Positions 11,366-22,588 of a stretch of 64,000 nucleotides of DNA are shown in pieces. The translations under genes and the position numbers were made by a program. The stretch covers positions 15,303,501 to 15,367,500 of the forward strand of contig NC_056765.1 in the NCBI RefSeq assembly GCF_018687715.1, written 5' to 3'. The notes below the pieces were generated by a model. That model searched no databases and was not told the DNA's origin. It worked only from the letters and a program-made list of their open reading frames with translations. Positions within the stretch are counted from its first letter, which is position 1. Each line of letters starts with the position of its first letter. The DNA comes from Carya illinoinensis. Its lineage: Eukaryota; Streptophyta; Magnoliopsida; Fagales; Juglandaceae.

Positions 11366-13459
11366 TTTGTACGCCTCTTTTTTGGAATATCTGTGGTATT
11401 CAATTGTTGCGGAGATGTCAATGTAAGTTGGTAAGGAAGTTCCAAGTTAATTTCATTAAGTTAGCTGAGCCTTTTGTTGATGAAAGTCAGTTGGATGTTT
11501 TAAAAAATTGGTTGAAGTTTGATTATGGTTTTTCTAATCAAAGTGTTGGTGGGAAATTATGGTTGTTATGGAAAGATGGTTTGGAGGTTTTGGTTAGTCA
11601 ATCTAGTGCTCAGCATGTGTCTGTCTTGCTTAAGGATGACTCTCATTCTGTTATGGATTTTGTGGTCTATGTAAAATGTGACCTTATGGAGAGACGTGAT
11701 CTCTGGAGGTTGTTACAGTTGGATGTCATGCAAGATATCCCCTGGTTTTGTCTTGGTGATTTCAATATTATTCATGGAGATGATGAAGGTAGGGGTGGTA
11801 GACCCTGGTGGAGAATGGGAATGGATGAATTTAATGCTTTTATTGAGGCATGTGGGTTAAAGAAATGAAGTCTATGGGGGCCAAGTTTTCTTGGTGTAAT
11901 GGGTAGTGAGGTTTGGCTAGAAGCTGGTCGAAAGTGGACCGTTGTCTCCTAAATCCTCTGGCTATGGATTTATTACCGGATGCTTTGTGCAATTGTTTGC
12001 CTTGCTTGACTTCAAATCATTCTCCTATGCTCTTTGTTTTAAAGTCTCAGGCATGTAGATATGGTCCATCATCATTTAAGTTCCAACAAACGTGAGTGTC
12101 TCATGCGAATTTTGGAGAGGTCGTGCAAGGCATTTGGCAGGCTCCAATTGCTGATGTGGGGCTATTTCATCTTGTTGCTAAATTAAAAAAGTTGAAAATG
12201 GTTTTGAAAGATTGGAATCTTAGAGTTTTTGGGCATACGGAGAAAAATATTTGTGAGTTAGAAAAGCAGATAGAACCAATTGAGGGTCAATTGTTGGCTA
12301 GCTTTTTTGAAGAGGTTAAGTCAGAATTACTAATTGCCAAGGAAGAGCGTGTGGTGTGGCTTCTCGGAGAGGAGACTTGGATATCTCAACAAGCCAGACA
12401 TAGTTGGATGGAGAAGAGTGAGGCCTCCGCTTAATTTTTTAAAACTTATGCTTCTGTTAATAAGCCTATTGTGCAAGAAATAAGACTATGTGATGGTTCT
12501 TGTTTATCTTACCCAAAGGCTATTCATGCCGGGGCTGTGGATTTCTTGAGTGAGTTTCTAAAGGCAAGGCCAAGGAGGGCTACCCCAGATTTATCCTTGT
12601 TTGTGCAAAATGTCATTACAGACAACATTCTTCTTCGGCTCCCTTCAATCCAAGAGGTAAAAGAGACTATGTTTTCTATTCCGGTGGATAGTTGTGTAGG
12701 ACCAGATGGGTTTGGGTCTGGATTTTATTGTTCATGTTGGGATATTGTGGAGGCTAATGTGGTGGCCGCAGTTCGAGAGTTCTTTAGTGGAGCCTCTCTA
12801 CCTAGATTCTACTCTGCTTCTTACATTGTGCTACTTCCAAAGGTGCCAAACCCAACTGGATTTGACAAATTTAGACCCATCAGTCTATGTTCTGTGATTT
12901 ACAAGGTATGCTCCAAAAATTTTGGTTCATAGATTGTCACCTATTTTAAATAAGATTATTTCTCCGGAGTAGGGGGCCTTCCTACCTGGACGAAGCATCT
13001 TTGAGAATGTTATGTTGGCTCAAGAGATGATTCATTTATTGAATAAGCGAGTCCATGGTGGTAATGTCATAATTAAAGTAGATATGGCTAAGGTGTATGA
13101 GTGTTGACTGGGCTTTCTTAGTACAAGTCACGTCCTCGGTTTGGCTCTCAGTTTTGTGAGTTGATCAAATAGTGTATTTCTTCTCCATGGTTCCTTGTGG
13201 TTATGAATGACACAATGAAAGGATTCTTTCCTAGTGGGTGTGGTTTGAGGTAGGGGGATCCTTTATCTCCATACTTGTTTGTTCTTGTGAAAGAATTATA
13301 ATCCAAATTGTTAAAGGATAATTTTGGCAACGGGAGGATTATCCCATTTTCTCATCCATGGGGTGCTCCTCTTATATCACATTTATTGTATGGTAATGAC
13401 ATTATTGTGTTTGCTAATGGTGGAAAGTCCTCGCTTCGTGTTATCAGGAATGTCTTTGC
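11350..13459 (+). pseudogene. LINE-A ORF2: endonuclease and reverse transcriptase, first part
   Basis: The apurinic-type endonuclease comes first: FWNICG at its start, WLLWKDGLEV, and the GDFN motif at 11755-11766, followed by SKVDRCLLN and SNHSP. Next are a long alpha-helical spacer and the RT: VGPDGFGSGFY, FRPISLCSVIYKV (about 12865-12905), a region with stops, RXGDPLSPYLFVLV (about 13250-13290), and SHLLYGNDIIVFA, where the usual A-D-D catalytic motif reads G-N-D. Stops near 11867, 12095 and 12432, and frame changes after 12905, make it inactive. It breaks at 13459 in mid-RT and resumes at 18545 after Copia-1. Confidence 0.8.
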
Positions 13460-13981
13460 TGTTGAGGAATGTGGAGTCTGGTCCACACCGCTCGAGCGGA
13501 GGCATTGGCCGCTCGAGCGAAGTCAGGCAGAGTCGAACGCTCGATGTTGGCTCGACAGTGAGCTCGAGCAGGAGGAGTTCGCTCGAGCAGAGGCATTGGC
13601 CGCTCGAGCGAAATCAGGCAGAGTCGAACGCTCGATGTCAGCTCGACAGTGGGCTCGAGCGGGATGCGGAAGGGAAGTTCGCTCGACGCGCGCTCGACAC
13701 GCCGCTCGAGCGAACATACGATTTAGGATTCCGCCGTTTGAACTATAAATCTGTTTTTTGCCTCTTAAGTCTGTAACAGAGCAGCTACGAAAACACTGTG
13801 GATGAACAGTGTTGTGACCCATCTTGTAGTGTGATTCCTCAATAATAAAAGTCCTCTGCAGCTCCCGTGGACGTAGGCAATTTGCCGAACCACGTACATC
13901 TTGTGTCGTGTGTGATTGCGTGTGTGATCGTTTTCTCATTCGGTGTTATTTTTCAATTCATTGTCATCGTTTTTCACAACA
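13460..13981 (+). repeat. Copia-1 5' LTR
   Basis: Begins TGTTGAGG and ends TTCACAACA. The U3 part is GC-rich and contains a 91-bp tandem duplication (starts 13489 and 13580) built on CGCTCGAGCG palindromes. A TATA box (TATAAAT, 13744-13750) follows. AATAATAAA at about 13841-13849 is a possible polyadenylation signal. Confidence 0.95.
13744..13750 (+). promoter_or_regulatory. Copia-1 LTR TATA box
   Basis: TATAAAT lies 26 bp after the GC-rich CTCGAG module; the 3' LTR has the same box at 18302-18308. It is the likely core promoter of the element. Confidence 0.6.
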
Positions 13982-13983
13982 AT

Positions 13984-13996
13984 TGGTATCAAGAGC
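13984..13996 (+). promoter_or_regulatory. Copia-1 primer-binding site
   Basis: TGGTATCAAGAGC begins two bases after the LTR. It resembles the initiator-methionine tRNA binding site (TGGTATCAGAGC) typical of plant Copia, with one extra A. Confidence 0.85.
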
Positions 13997-14021
13997 CAAG
14001 GTTCGGGTCTGAGGAGAAACG

Positions 14022-14159
14022 ATGGCTGGAGATGAATTGAAGGTATCGGGGATCGAGAAGTTTGATGGCACAGATTTTGGATACTGGAGGATGCAGATAT
14101 AGGACTACCTCTATGGGAAGAAACTCCATCTTCCACTATTGGGGCAGTAACCGGAAAAG
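14022..14159 (+). pseudogene. Copia-1 polyprotein N-terminus with two nonsense codons
   Basis: An ATG at 14022 opens the usual start of TNT1-like Gag (KFDGTDFGYWRMQI). It is in frame with the long ORF that begins at 14160. Two stops interrupt it: TAG at 14100-14102 and TAA at 14148-14150. The long downstream ORF is therefore open but lacks a clean natural start, so the copy is probably not autonomous. Confidence 0.8.
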
Positions 14160-17100
14160 ATGGATGATGCTAGTTGGAATCTGTTGGATCGACAGGTTCT
14201 GGGGGTTATTCGATTAACCCTGTCAAGATCCGTTGCACACAACGTCATCAAGGAGAAGACGACGGCGGATCTCATGGCGGCTTTGTCAGGTATGTATGAA
14301 AAGCCGTCAGCGAATAACAAGGTACATCTGATGAAAAAGTTATTCAATTTGAAAATGGCAGATAGTACGTCTGTTGCACAACATCTGAATGATTTTAATA
14401 CTATCACAAATCAATTGTCGTCTGTTGAAATTGAATTTGATGATGAGATACGTGCACTGATACTATTGGCTTCATTGCCAAATAGTTGGGAAGCCATGAG
14501 AATGGCTGTTAGTAATTCTGCTGGTAAAAATAAACTGAAATATGATGATATTCGTGATTTGATTTTGGCTGAGGAGGTGCGCAGGAAAGATTCAGGCGAG
14601 ACCTCGGGTTTGAGTTCAGCCCTGAATGTTGAATCTCGAGGGAGATCACATGACAGGAATTCAAACAGAGGAAGATCAAAATCAAAGTATAGGGGCAAGA
14701 GCAAGTCGAGGCTTGGTCAGCAGGCAACTTGTTGGAATTGTGGCAAAGCTGGCCACATAAAGAAAAACTGCAAAAACCCCAAGAAGACGGAGAATGATAG
14801 TGCTAATGTGGTAACTAAAAAAGTACAGGATGCACTATTGCTTGCAGTTCATAGTCCAGTTGATGACTGGATACTGGATTCAGGGGCTTCCTTCCATACA
14901 TCTTCCCACCGGGAACTAATGAGGAATTATGTTGCAGGTGATTTTGGGAAGGTATATTTGGCTGATGGTGAGGCTCTGAACGTAGTGGGGATGGGAGACA
15001 TTGACATTGCACTCCCTGGCAAGAACAAATGGACCTTGCAAAAGGTCAGGCACATTCCTGAGTTGAAGAAGAACCTCATTTCTGTTGGGCAGCTTGATGA
15101 GTGTGGTCATTCAGTGGTGTTCTCAGATAGCACCTGGAAGGTCACAAAAGGGGCATTGGTACTAGCTCGGGGTAAGAAAACTGGTACACTTTATATGACT
15201 ACTGGTTTAATTGACACTATTGCTACTACCGTTGCAGAGAGCACAGCAGATTTGTGGCATTGTAGGCTTGGCCATATGAGTCAGAAGGGCATGACGGAAC
15301 TTCTGTCTAGAGGCAAGCTACCAGAACTGAAGACAGTTGATCTCGGTATGTGTGAGAGTTGTGTTATGGGGAAGCAAAAGAAGGTCAGCTTCTTGAAAAG
15401 TGGCAGGACGCCAAAGACAGGAAGACTTGATCTTGTGCACACAGATGTGTGGGGTCCTTCTCCAGTTGCATCTCTTGGAGGTTCTCGCTACTATGTTACG
15501 TTCATTGATGACCATAGTAGAAAGGTATGGATTTATTTTTTGAAACATAAATCTGAAGTATTTGATGTTTTCAAAATTTGGAAAGCCATGGTTGAGACAG
15601 AGACAGGCTTGAAACTGAAGTGTTTGAGGTCTGACAATGGTGGTGAGTATGTTGATGGCGGGTTCAAGGAGTACTGTGCAGCTCAGGGTATCAGAATGGA
15701 GAAGACCATTCCTGGGACACCACAGCAAAATGGAGTTGCTGAGCATATGAACAGGACCATTAATGAGCGTGCTAGAAGCATGAGGTTGCACACTGGACTA
15801 CTACCCACTTTCTGGGCAGATGCAGTCAGCACTGCCGTTTATTTGATAAACAGAGGGCCATCAGTTCCACTGGATTGTGGATTGCCTGAGGAGGTTTGGA
15901 GCGGGAAAGAGGTTAAGTTTTCTCACCTTAAAACCTTTGGTTGTCTTTCTTATGTACTTGTTGATTCTGATGCTCGCAGTAAGCTTGAGGCTAAGTCAAA
16001 GAAATGCTATTTCATTGGCTATGGAGACGAGGCATTTGGCTATCGTTTTTGGGATGATCAGGGTCGGAAAATCATAAGAAGCAGGAATGTGATTTTCAAT
16101 GAGAAAATGATGTACAAGGATAAGTCGAGTACAGTTCCTGCAGTAGCTCCTCAGGAGTCCGAGTTTGTAGGATTGGATGACCTACCAGAGGTCACAGTGC
16201 AGTGTAGAGATGAGAGTGACGGGGAGAGTGGGTCCAGTACACCCATTCCTATTATTCCGCAGGCAGTTTCAGAACCGTCTACTCCTACAGTTGCAGTTCG
16301 CAGGTCAGTTAGGACTATACGTCCCCCACAACGTTTCTCACCTACTTTGAATTACATTCTGTTGACAGATGGTGGAGAACCGCAGAGTTATGAAGAAACC
16401 TTGCAAGATGAGAATTCTAGCAAGTGGGAGCTGGCCATGAAAGACGAGATGGATTCCCTGCTAGGGAATCAGACATGGGAGTTGACAAAACTTCCATCAG
16501 GGAAGAAGGCATTACACAACAAGTGGGTGTACCGGGTGAAAACTGAGCATGATGGCAGTAAGAGGTACAAGGCTAGACTTGTTGTAAAAGGCTTTCAGCA
16601 AAAGCAGGGTATTGACTACTCTGAGATCTTTTCTCCTGTGGTAAAGATCACAACTATCAGGATGGTACTGGCTATGGTTGCCACTGAAGATCTATTTCTT
16701 GAGCAGTTAGATGTGAAGACAGCTTTTCTTCATGGAGACCTTGAAGAAGACATCTACATGCACCAGCCTGAGGGGTTTGTGGTACAGGGAAAGGAAAGTT
16801 CAGTTTGCAGACTGAAGAAGAGCTTGTATGGCCTGAAACAAGCTCCTAGACAGTGGTACAAGAAATTTGACAACTTTATGCACAGTGCAGGGTATATTAG
16901 ATGTCAGGCAGATCACTGTTGCTATGTCAGGCATTTTGACAATTCTTACATTATTTTACTGTTGTATGTGGATGACATGCTTATTGCAGGGGCTAGTATT
17001 GATGAGATCAATAATCTGAAGAAACAGATGTCAGAGCACTTTGCAATGAAGGATTTGGGAGCTGCAAAGCAAATCCTTGGCATGAGAATTGTCAGAGACA

Positions 17101-17927
17101 GAGTCAGAGGTACGTTGAGACTCTCACAGGCTGAGTATGTGAAAAAGGTACTCAGCAGGTTCAATATGGACAAGGCCAAACCAGTTGGCACACCCTTGGG
17201 AAGTCACTTCAGACTCAGCAAGAATCAGTCACCAGAGTCAGAGGAGGAACGAGATTACATGAGTAAGGTTCCTTATGCCTCAGCCATTGGTTCACTTATG
17301 TATGCTATGGTTTGTACAAGACCGGATATTGCCCATGCAGTGGGAGTTGTGAGTAGATACATGAGTAACCCAGAAAAGCAACATTGGGAAGCAGTGAAGT
17401 GGATTTTGAGGTACCTAAAGGGTTCCTCAGAAACCTGTTTATGTTTCTCTGGAGAGAGCTTGGAGGTGCAGGGCTATGTTGATGCTGATTTAGCTGGAGA
17501 TATTGACAGCAGAAAGAGTACCACGGGCTTTGTTTATACACTTGGTGGTACTGCAGTGTCATGGGGTTCTAATTTACAGAAAACAGTTTCTTTGTCTACA
17601 ACAGAAGCTGAGTATATTGCAGTGTCAGAGGCTGCAAAGGAGATGGTATGGCTACAAGGCTTCTTGGAAGAATTGGGTAAGAAGAATCAGAAAGGCACTC
17701 TCTACAGTGACAGTCAGAGTGCCATATTCCTTGCCAAGAATCCAGCATTCCATTCCAGGACCAAGCACATTCAGATCAGGTATCACTTCATACGGTCATT
17801 GTTAGATGACGGACAGTTGTTACTTGAAAAGATATGTGGAAGCAAGAACCCTGCTGATATGTTGACAAAGGGTGTTACGCTTGAGAAACTGAAGTTGTGC
17901 GCAACTTCAGTTGGTCTTCTAGAATGA
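14160..17927 (+). CDS. Copia-1 Gag-Pol polyprotein (1255 residues open)
   Basis: Copia domain order is complete. Gag helices occupy residues 1-150 and the zinc knuckle CWNCGKAGHIKKNC is at 191-204. The aspartic protease DSG is at 240-242. A pre-integrase motif (LWHCRLGHMS) precedes the integrase, whose DD35E triad is D429, D492 and E528. The reverse transcriptase carries YVDD at 936-939. RNase H (GYVDADLAGD, STTEAEYIA) runs to the C-terminus. Gag packages RNA, the protease matures the polyprotein, RT/RNase H makes cDNA and the integrase inserts it. The frame is uninterrupted over 3.77 kb, but the true start lies upstream at 14022 behind two stops. Codon patterns and motifs fit the Tork/TNT1 lineage. 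The ATG at 14160 is probably not the natural start. Confidence 0.93.
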   Translation: MDDASWNLLDRQVLGVIRLTLSRSVAHNVIKEKTTADLMAALSGMYEKPSANNKVHLMKKLFNLKMADSTSVAQHLNDFNTITNQLSSVEIEFDDEIRALILLASLPNSWEAMRMAVSNSAGKNKLKYDDIRDLILAEEVRRKDSGETSGLSSALNVESRGRSHDRNSNRGRSKSKYRGKSKSRLGQQATCWNCGKAGHIKKNCKNPKKTENDSANVVTKKVQDALLLAVHSPVDDWILDSGASFHTSSHRELMRNYVAGDFGKVYLADGEALNVVGMGDIDIALPGKNKWTLQKVRHIPELKKNLISVGQLDECGHSVVFSDSTWKVTKGALVLARGKKTGTLYMTTGLIDTIATTVAESTADLWHCRLGHMSQKGMTELLSRGKLPELKTVDLGMCESCVMGKQKKVSFLKSGRTPKTGRLDLVHTDVWGPSPVASLGGSRYYVTFIDDHSRKVWIYFLKHKSEVFDVFKIWKAMVETETGLKLKCLRSDNGGEYVDGGFKEYCAAQGIRMEKTIPGTPQQNGVAEHMNRTINERARSMRLHTGLLPTFWADAVSTAVYLINRGPSVPLDCGLPEEVWSGKEVKFSHLKTFGCLSYVLVDSDARSKLEAKSKKCYFIGYGDEAFGYRFWDDQGRKIIRSRNVIFNEKMMYKDKSSTVPAVAPQESEFVGLDDLPEVTVQCRDESDGESGSSTPIPIIPQAVSEPSTPTVAVRRSVRTIRPPQRFSPTLNYILLTDGGEPQSYEETLQDENSSKWELAMKDEMDSLLGNQTWELTKLPSGKKALHNKWVYRVKTEHDGSKRYKARLVVKGFQQKQGIDYSEIFSPVVKITTIRMVLAMVATEDLFLEQLDVKTAFLHGDLEEDIYMHQPEGFVVQGKESSVCRLKKSLYGLKQAPRQWYKKFDNFMHSAGYIRCQADHCCYVRHFDNSYIILLLYVDDMLIAGASIDEINNLKKQMSEHFAMKDLGAAKQILGMRIVRDRVRGTLRLSQAEYVKKVLSRFNMDKAKPVGTPLGSHFRLSKNQSPESEEERDYMSKVPYASAIGSLMYAMVCTRPDIAHAVGVVSRYMSNPEKQHWEAVKWILRYLKGSSETCLCFSGESLEVQGYVDADLAGDIDSRKSTTGFVYTLGGTAVSWGSNLQKTVSLSTTEAEYIAVSEAAKEMVWLQGFLEELGKKNQKGTLYSDSQSAIFLAKNPAFHSRTKHIQIRYHFIRSLLDDGQLLLEKICGSKNPADMLTKGVTLEKLKLCATSVGLLE

Positions 17928-18003
17928 AGACAGGAGCAGTGAGTTGCAGAGGTGGAGGATATCATGTTTGAGGAAGACGGAGATACAGCGAGTGTACCAG
18001 TCT

Positions 18004-18017
18004 CCAAGTGGGAGAAT
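18004..18017 (+). promoter_or_regulatory. Copia-1 polypurine tract
   Basis: CCAAGTGGGAGAAT directly precedes the right LTR; purine-rich tracts of this form prime plus-strand synthesis in plant Copia. Confidence 0.75.
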
Positions 18018-18539
18018 TGTTGAGGAATGTGGAGTCTGGTCCACACCGCTCGAGCGGAGGCATTGGCCGCTCGAGTGAAGTCAGGCAGAGTCGAACGCTC
18101 GATGTTGGCTCGACAGTGAGCTCGAGCAGGAGGAGTTCACTCGAGCGGAGGCATTGGCCGCTCGAGCGAAATCAGGCAGAGTCGAACGCTCGACGTCAGC
18201 TTGACAGTGGGCTCGAGCGGGATGCGGAAGGGAAGTTCGCTCGACGCGCGCTCGACACGCCGCTCGAGCGAACATACGATTTAGGATTCCGCCGTTTGAA
18301 CTATAAATCTGTTTTTTGCCTCTTAAGTCTGTAACAGAGCAGCTACGAAAACACTGTGGATGAACAGTGTTGTGACCCATCTTGTAGTGTGATTCCTCAA
18401 TAATAAAAATCCTCTGCAGCTCCTGTGGACGTAGGCAATTTGCCGAACCACGTACATCTTGTGTCGTGTGTGATTACGTGTGTGATCGTTTTCTCATTCG
18501 GTGTTATTTTTTAATTCATTGTCACCATTTTTCACAACA
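18018..18539 (+). repeat. Copia-1 3' LTR
   Basis: 522 bp, the same length as the 5' LTR, with about 11 substitutions and no indels seen. It is followed at once by TTTGC, the duplicated target. Confidence 0.95.
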
Positions 18540-18544
18540 TTTGC

Positions 18545-18956
18545 TTAGTATGAAGAGTGGTCTGGTCAGGTGGTGAGTAAAGAGAAGTCTTCTATTTTCT
18601 TCCCTAAACAGTTTACAAGTGCTCAAAAAAGGAGTGACTTCAGAATTGCATCTTTTTGAGAGGGTTCCTTTCCTATATTGGATTGGATGGGCTAATGCAC
18701 CAGATCCGAAGCCAGCTTGAAGGATGGGAAGATAAGTTCCTATCATTTGGTGCTCGCATTTTTTTGTTGAGGCATATTGTGGCAAGTATTCCGATTTTCC
18801 TCTTTTCTGTTTTATATGCTCCTAAGGCTATGGTGGCAAGTCTTAATCGGCTCATGACTAATTTTTTTTGGGGCTCCTACAATGGTAGACCTAAAAAGAA
18901 GTGGGTTTCTTGGGCTAGAGTGTGTACTCCGATTCTTGAAGGGGGATATTACAAGA
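18545..18956 (+). pseudogene. LINE-A ORF2, part after Copia-1
   Basis: Continues the LINE after the RT core: YEEWSGQVV and KEKSSIFFPKQ, then LSFGARIFLLRHIVASIP, LYAPKAMVASLNRLM, FFWGSYNGRPKKKWVSW and CTPILEGG. These are the conserved post-RT motifs of plant L1-type ORF2. Similarity ends at about 18956 where EGG should be followed by G(V/L)G. The expected zinc-binding and RNase H domains are missing, so the 3' part was deleted or replaced. Confidence 0.8.
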
Positions 18957-19830
18957 ATAGTAACCGAAAATTTTTAGGCAAATCAGCTGATATTATATGC
19001 AAAGATCAGGGCATCATTTCCACAAGAAAGCCACTACCTTTAATCGATCTGGATCATACTATACCCTCAGATTAGGGCAAGTGTTGAATCTGTCTAGCCA
19101 AAAGCCCCAACAATCTCACTAAAATAATATGTATGCCCAAACCCCTCCCCCCGTGTTCAATAAACCATGACAGGAGCAATAGATAAAGAATCCCAAACCC
19201 TAACTATTTGCTAATGAATTACAAAAATACCCCCATCCACAAATGTACACAAAACCCCCCAAATTAACTGGATATCTCTCCATTGAAGATGAAATCAAAT
19301 AGAACTGGTGCCAAATGTTGAGAATGACTCATAATCTAAGGCCCTTTAAGGGATTTCTAGTGACCCTTTGTTCTTCACTACAAATGCAAACCCAGAGTGT
19401 CCGTAGCTTTCACAATAGAAATGAGCAAGCTTCTGAGCATGAAAAATAAATGGAAACCTAGGCATATGACCTTTTGAGAGATATTCATCACTTGCCACAT
19501 GGCAGTAGGTAGATATATTTAAGTGGTATTTTCAATATATTTTGGAAGTGCTCGCGTGGTTGATTTCTCCCGCGTGAACTCTCATTGGGTAAATTACGAT
19601 ATTTTGATTTCCATTATTATTATTCCTCTTTATTATATAAATGTCTAGCTTATTTTAGGTAAAATGTATTATAAAAGCAATCATCATGAATTAAAATGCT
19701 CATATATTAGCTTGATTTCTTCAATAAATAATAGTTAATTATTAATCTAGTAATGTCAAGCACTTTGTAGTCCTAAAAATGCAAAAATATTATATTTTTT
19801 TGCAGAATGTCTTGTTCACATGAAAATATC
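18957..19830. other. Unassigned stretch after LINE-A
   Basis: AT-rich, with a C-rich patch (CCCCTCCCCCC near 19143). No domain, terminal repeat or tail recognised. Confidence 0.4.
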
Positions 19831-21420
19831 TGTTAGTGCACAGAATCATAACAAGTAGGAAAGTGTTTTAAAGAAAATGGATGTCAAACCCATAGAGATT
19901 AGTTATGCTATTGAGTATTGAAATTGACTAAATTAATCACTATTTAGAAACCGGAATAAATTGGAAAAATTCTACAATCTAAATTAAATTGAAATACATG
20001 AAAATAAATAAATTTAAAAATAAAAGAGTATAAAGTCTAATATTTTAAATATAATAAGAATAGATCTAGATCCGCATTTGATGTCACTTAGCAAATCCCA
20101 CATAATTTATTCTTCCTCATTATAAAATTCCAAATTTTCCAAGTTGATGATAAAAATCCCTTAAATATTCAATATCTTCTCTTGGGAGATATTAAAAATA
20201 TCTCTAACTAATAACTCAATATCTCTATGTGAATTCAACTAATTTGAGACTCATTAAGTTCTTTAGATTTTTCGTGAAAATCACACTAATCGCGGTAAAG
20301 TATCTCTACTTTCTCTCAACTAATAGTACTTAATCTTATAGCTTTAATTACAAATCACCTCTCGGTCTCGTTGCGATTCAATAGATCGAACAATAACTAG
20401 CCAGAAAATTGCAAGCATTAGGAACAATGAACAAGCACTCAATCATGGAATTATTGAAAATAACATAACTTGGAATACAAATTATGCGTTCAAAGCTAGA
20501 CTACATCAAAGTTCTAGAAAATAAAATTAGTTCATAATGAAATTGAAATGCAAAAGAATAAAACAAGTATTCTTTGTTAGAGTCAGTCGATTAAGCATAC
20601 GGCTCTTGCCTCTGCTCTTCAGATTCGCCTCCACAAAAAAATAAATAATAAAAACTAAACTAAGAAACTAGACTCTAAACTATCGGACTCTAAAAAAAAC
20701 CCTATAATTCATCCCAAAAGCCAGGATTAAATTGTTTTTAAAGTTGAACAAAATAGAATCATAGACTTACGGCTAAAATCTAGCCTAAAGATCTAGAAAA
20801 TAGTTTCTAAAGATAAATATTAACAAAAGAGAAAAATATCCTTATCATAATGGGATTATCTAAAATAGAAGATTGAGTGATATGCAGTTTTATTTGCGGA
20901 GCTTAGGAGGTCCCACCGGATAGATTGACAAGCATGCTAAATATAGATATTCTCCTCACCTGATGACTAAGATGAAATACTCCTTGGCTTAGATGATAGA
21001 CCCCTCTCGCCAACCTACCAAGCGGTAAAGCTGCTCGCATTTGCTAGTTATCACCCACGATGTCATTTAAGTTTCACTTAAATATTATCCTTTAGACTGG
21101 TCGCTGGGTCTCCATGCCTACCAAGAGGAAAGACTATTCGCTTACTGAGGTTTAAGTCTTCTCACCTTTGGGCAAGATAAATCTCCTCGGCTTTCTTCAA
21201 ATCTCGTCACCGCTCGTCAATCTGGATCCTTAGGCTCTTCTTTTGTATCAAAATGCTCTCATTTTGCACTAAATCTTCTCATTCCTTCATATCCAATAAA
21301 ATGAAGAAAAATATAAAATAAAATCAATAGAATTAAAGAAAAACTGACACTTTTCATAAATAAAAGTGTAATAAAAATTACATAAAAATACACTTACCAT
21401 GTCTATTTGATGATTAACAT
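19831..21420. mobile_element. LTR-like non-coding element (diverged)
   Basis: Starts TGTTAGTGCACAG and shows no coding capacity. The layout parallels the element at 62946-64000: a GTGCACA start, a motif ending (A/G)GGGATT or AGAGATT about 70 bp in, a CTCTCGG/CTTTCGATAG-type stretch mid-way, and long A-rich tracts. I read it as a decayed LTR or TRIM-like piece. The right boundary and a TSD could not be fixed. Confidence 0.35.
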
Positions 21421-22580
21421 GTGAAGTATTCGATGGCTTTACTCGAGTAAATCATCTATTCAATCTGTTGTTCAAACTACTGTGCGTGTTATTTACATAG
21501 CAGCCAGAACTCGTCAAAGGAACCTATTGAATGATCGTCATTCTATCACCTTGTAAATGAAGAACTAACATTGCGATCTTAGAATCTATCAACAGGACTA
21601 CCAAATGGTATCCATTCGAACACTACAACTCCAAATCAATCATTATATCTATACAAATATTCTTGAACAGATTGAAGATATATTGTTGTCTGAACAGTGC
21701 TAAAGTCAGTGATGGTTGAACAGTGCCATACTCATTTCTCATTCAAACAACCCACTTCCCTTTAAGTACTCCCAAACCCAGACTATCCGAACACCATCAA
21801 ATGAAAACCCCCTATACTTTGTTCATGACGCTTGGACAAATTTCAACAAAGGAAAAACCTTTTCCACCAAGCACAAAGGTAACAATTTCTTTATATATAT
21901 ATGTATTTTTCAATGATAAATGAAAACCCTATCATCATGCACTTCTCTAGTTATTCTTCTCAAATTTGGGCTCTATTCAAACCCTATTACACATTAATGC
22001 TTCAATGTCACCCAAACCCCCATCTGATGGTGCTTATTCTTCTTTGGATTAATCATTATTTGTATTTGATGATGCCCTTAATTTGTTTTGCCTAATATAC
22101 TTTAATGTCCATATCTCAACTCTTGCACACCAATTACTTGGAAAAAACTCTCACTCATCATGGCCACTCCATTTGTTCTAGGCTTTAGACCTTTCTTCTC
22201 TTTAAATGCTTTGTTTCATTCATGGGGCCTGATGACACTTGAGATATGATCACGGAAACTGCCATTATTTCAAAACCATTTTACCTTATATTTTTCGTTG
22301 ACAACTACGTATATAAAAACATACTTGACACTAACACCTTACCTTTACTTGTGATTATTGTTGAAAGCCCTCTTGTATAGGTTAGTTTGGACAAGGGTAT
22401 AGTGCATCATTTTTGTCCAATGTAATTTGTCTGTAATACTTCTCAAATCTTGCACACCAAGTGTTGCATCATGGTAGATGTAACACATTTGTCACAAGCA
22501 TGTACTGAACATTCCACTAGTAGTTAGGATTTGTCCTCTTGATTGAACAGAATTAAGATGTTGTTCACATACATATTTCT
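21421..22580. other. Unassigned stretch left of CACTA3
   Basis: No recognised coding domain. CACTACAAC at 21621-21629 could be the other end of CACTA3, but the three bases before it (GAA) do not match those after 29249 (AGT) and no subterminal array follows. Confidence 0.35.
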
Positions 22581-22588
22581 ATGTAGTG

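Larger units (their letters stand above)
13460..18539 (+). mobile_element. Copia-1: near-complete LTR retrotransposon (Tork/TNT1-like)
   Basis: Two 522-bp LTRs (TGTTGAGG...CACAACA), a TTTGC duplication at 13455-13459 and 18540-18544, an initiator-Met-type PBS, one long polyprotein and a purine tract before the right LTR make a complete 5080-bp element. I hand-counted about 11 differences between the LTRs (about 2%), almost all transitions, so the insertion is fairly recent. It splits LINE-A, which is therefore older. Confidence 0.95.
10702..18956 (+). mobile_element. LINE-A: L1-type LINE split by Copia-1
   Basis: LINE coding sequence runs 10802-13459 and resumes at 18545 directly after the Copia-1 TSD. 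ORF1-like linker, endonuclease, reverse transcriptase and post-RT regions appear in the correct order on the plus strand. The left end abuts the CACTA1 terminus, so the 5' part may lie beyond the left edge. After about 18956 LINE similarity stops without a tail, suggesting a deletion. Confidence 0.75.

Noticed and set aside
13523..13939. Minus-strand Arg/Ala-rich ORF in the Copia-1 LTR (and its twin at 18081-18380)
   Set aside because: Produced by the CTCGAGCG repeats in the LTR; both LTR copies have it and it overlaps the promoter region.
13460..18539. Copia-1 as an endogenous plant pararetrovirus
   Set aside because: Integrase precedes RT (Copia order), LTRs and a tRNA-Met PBS are present, and there is no movement-protein or coat-protein domain.
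21621..21629. CACTACAAC as the second end of CACTA3
   Set aside because: Flanking triplets differ (GAA versus AGT), similarity to the other end stops after 9 bases and no subterminal array follows; kept only as a weak possibility.
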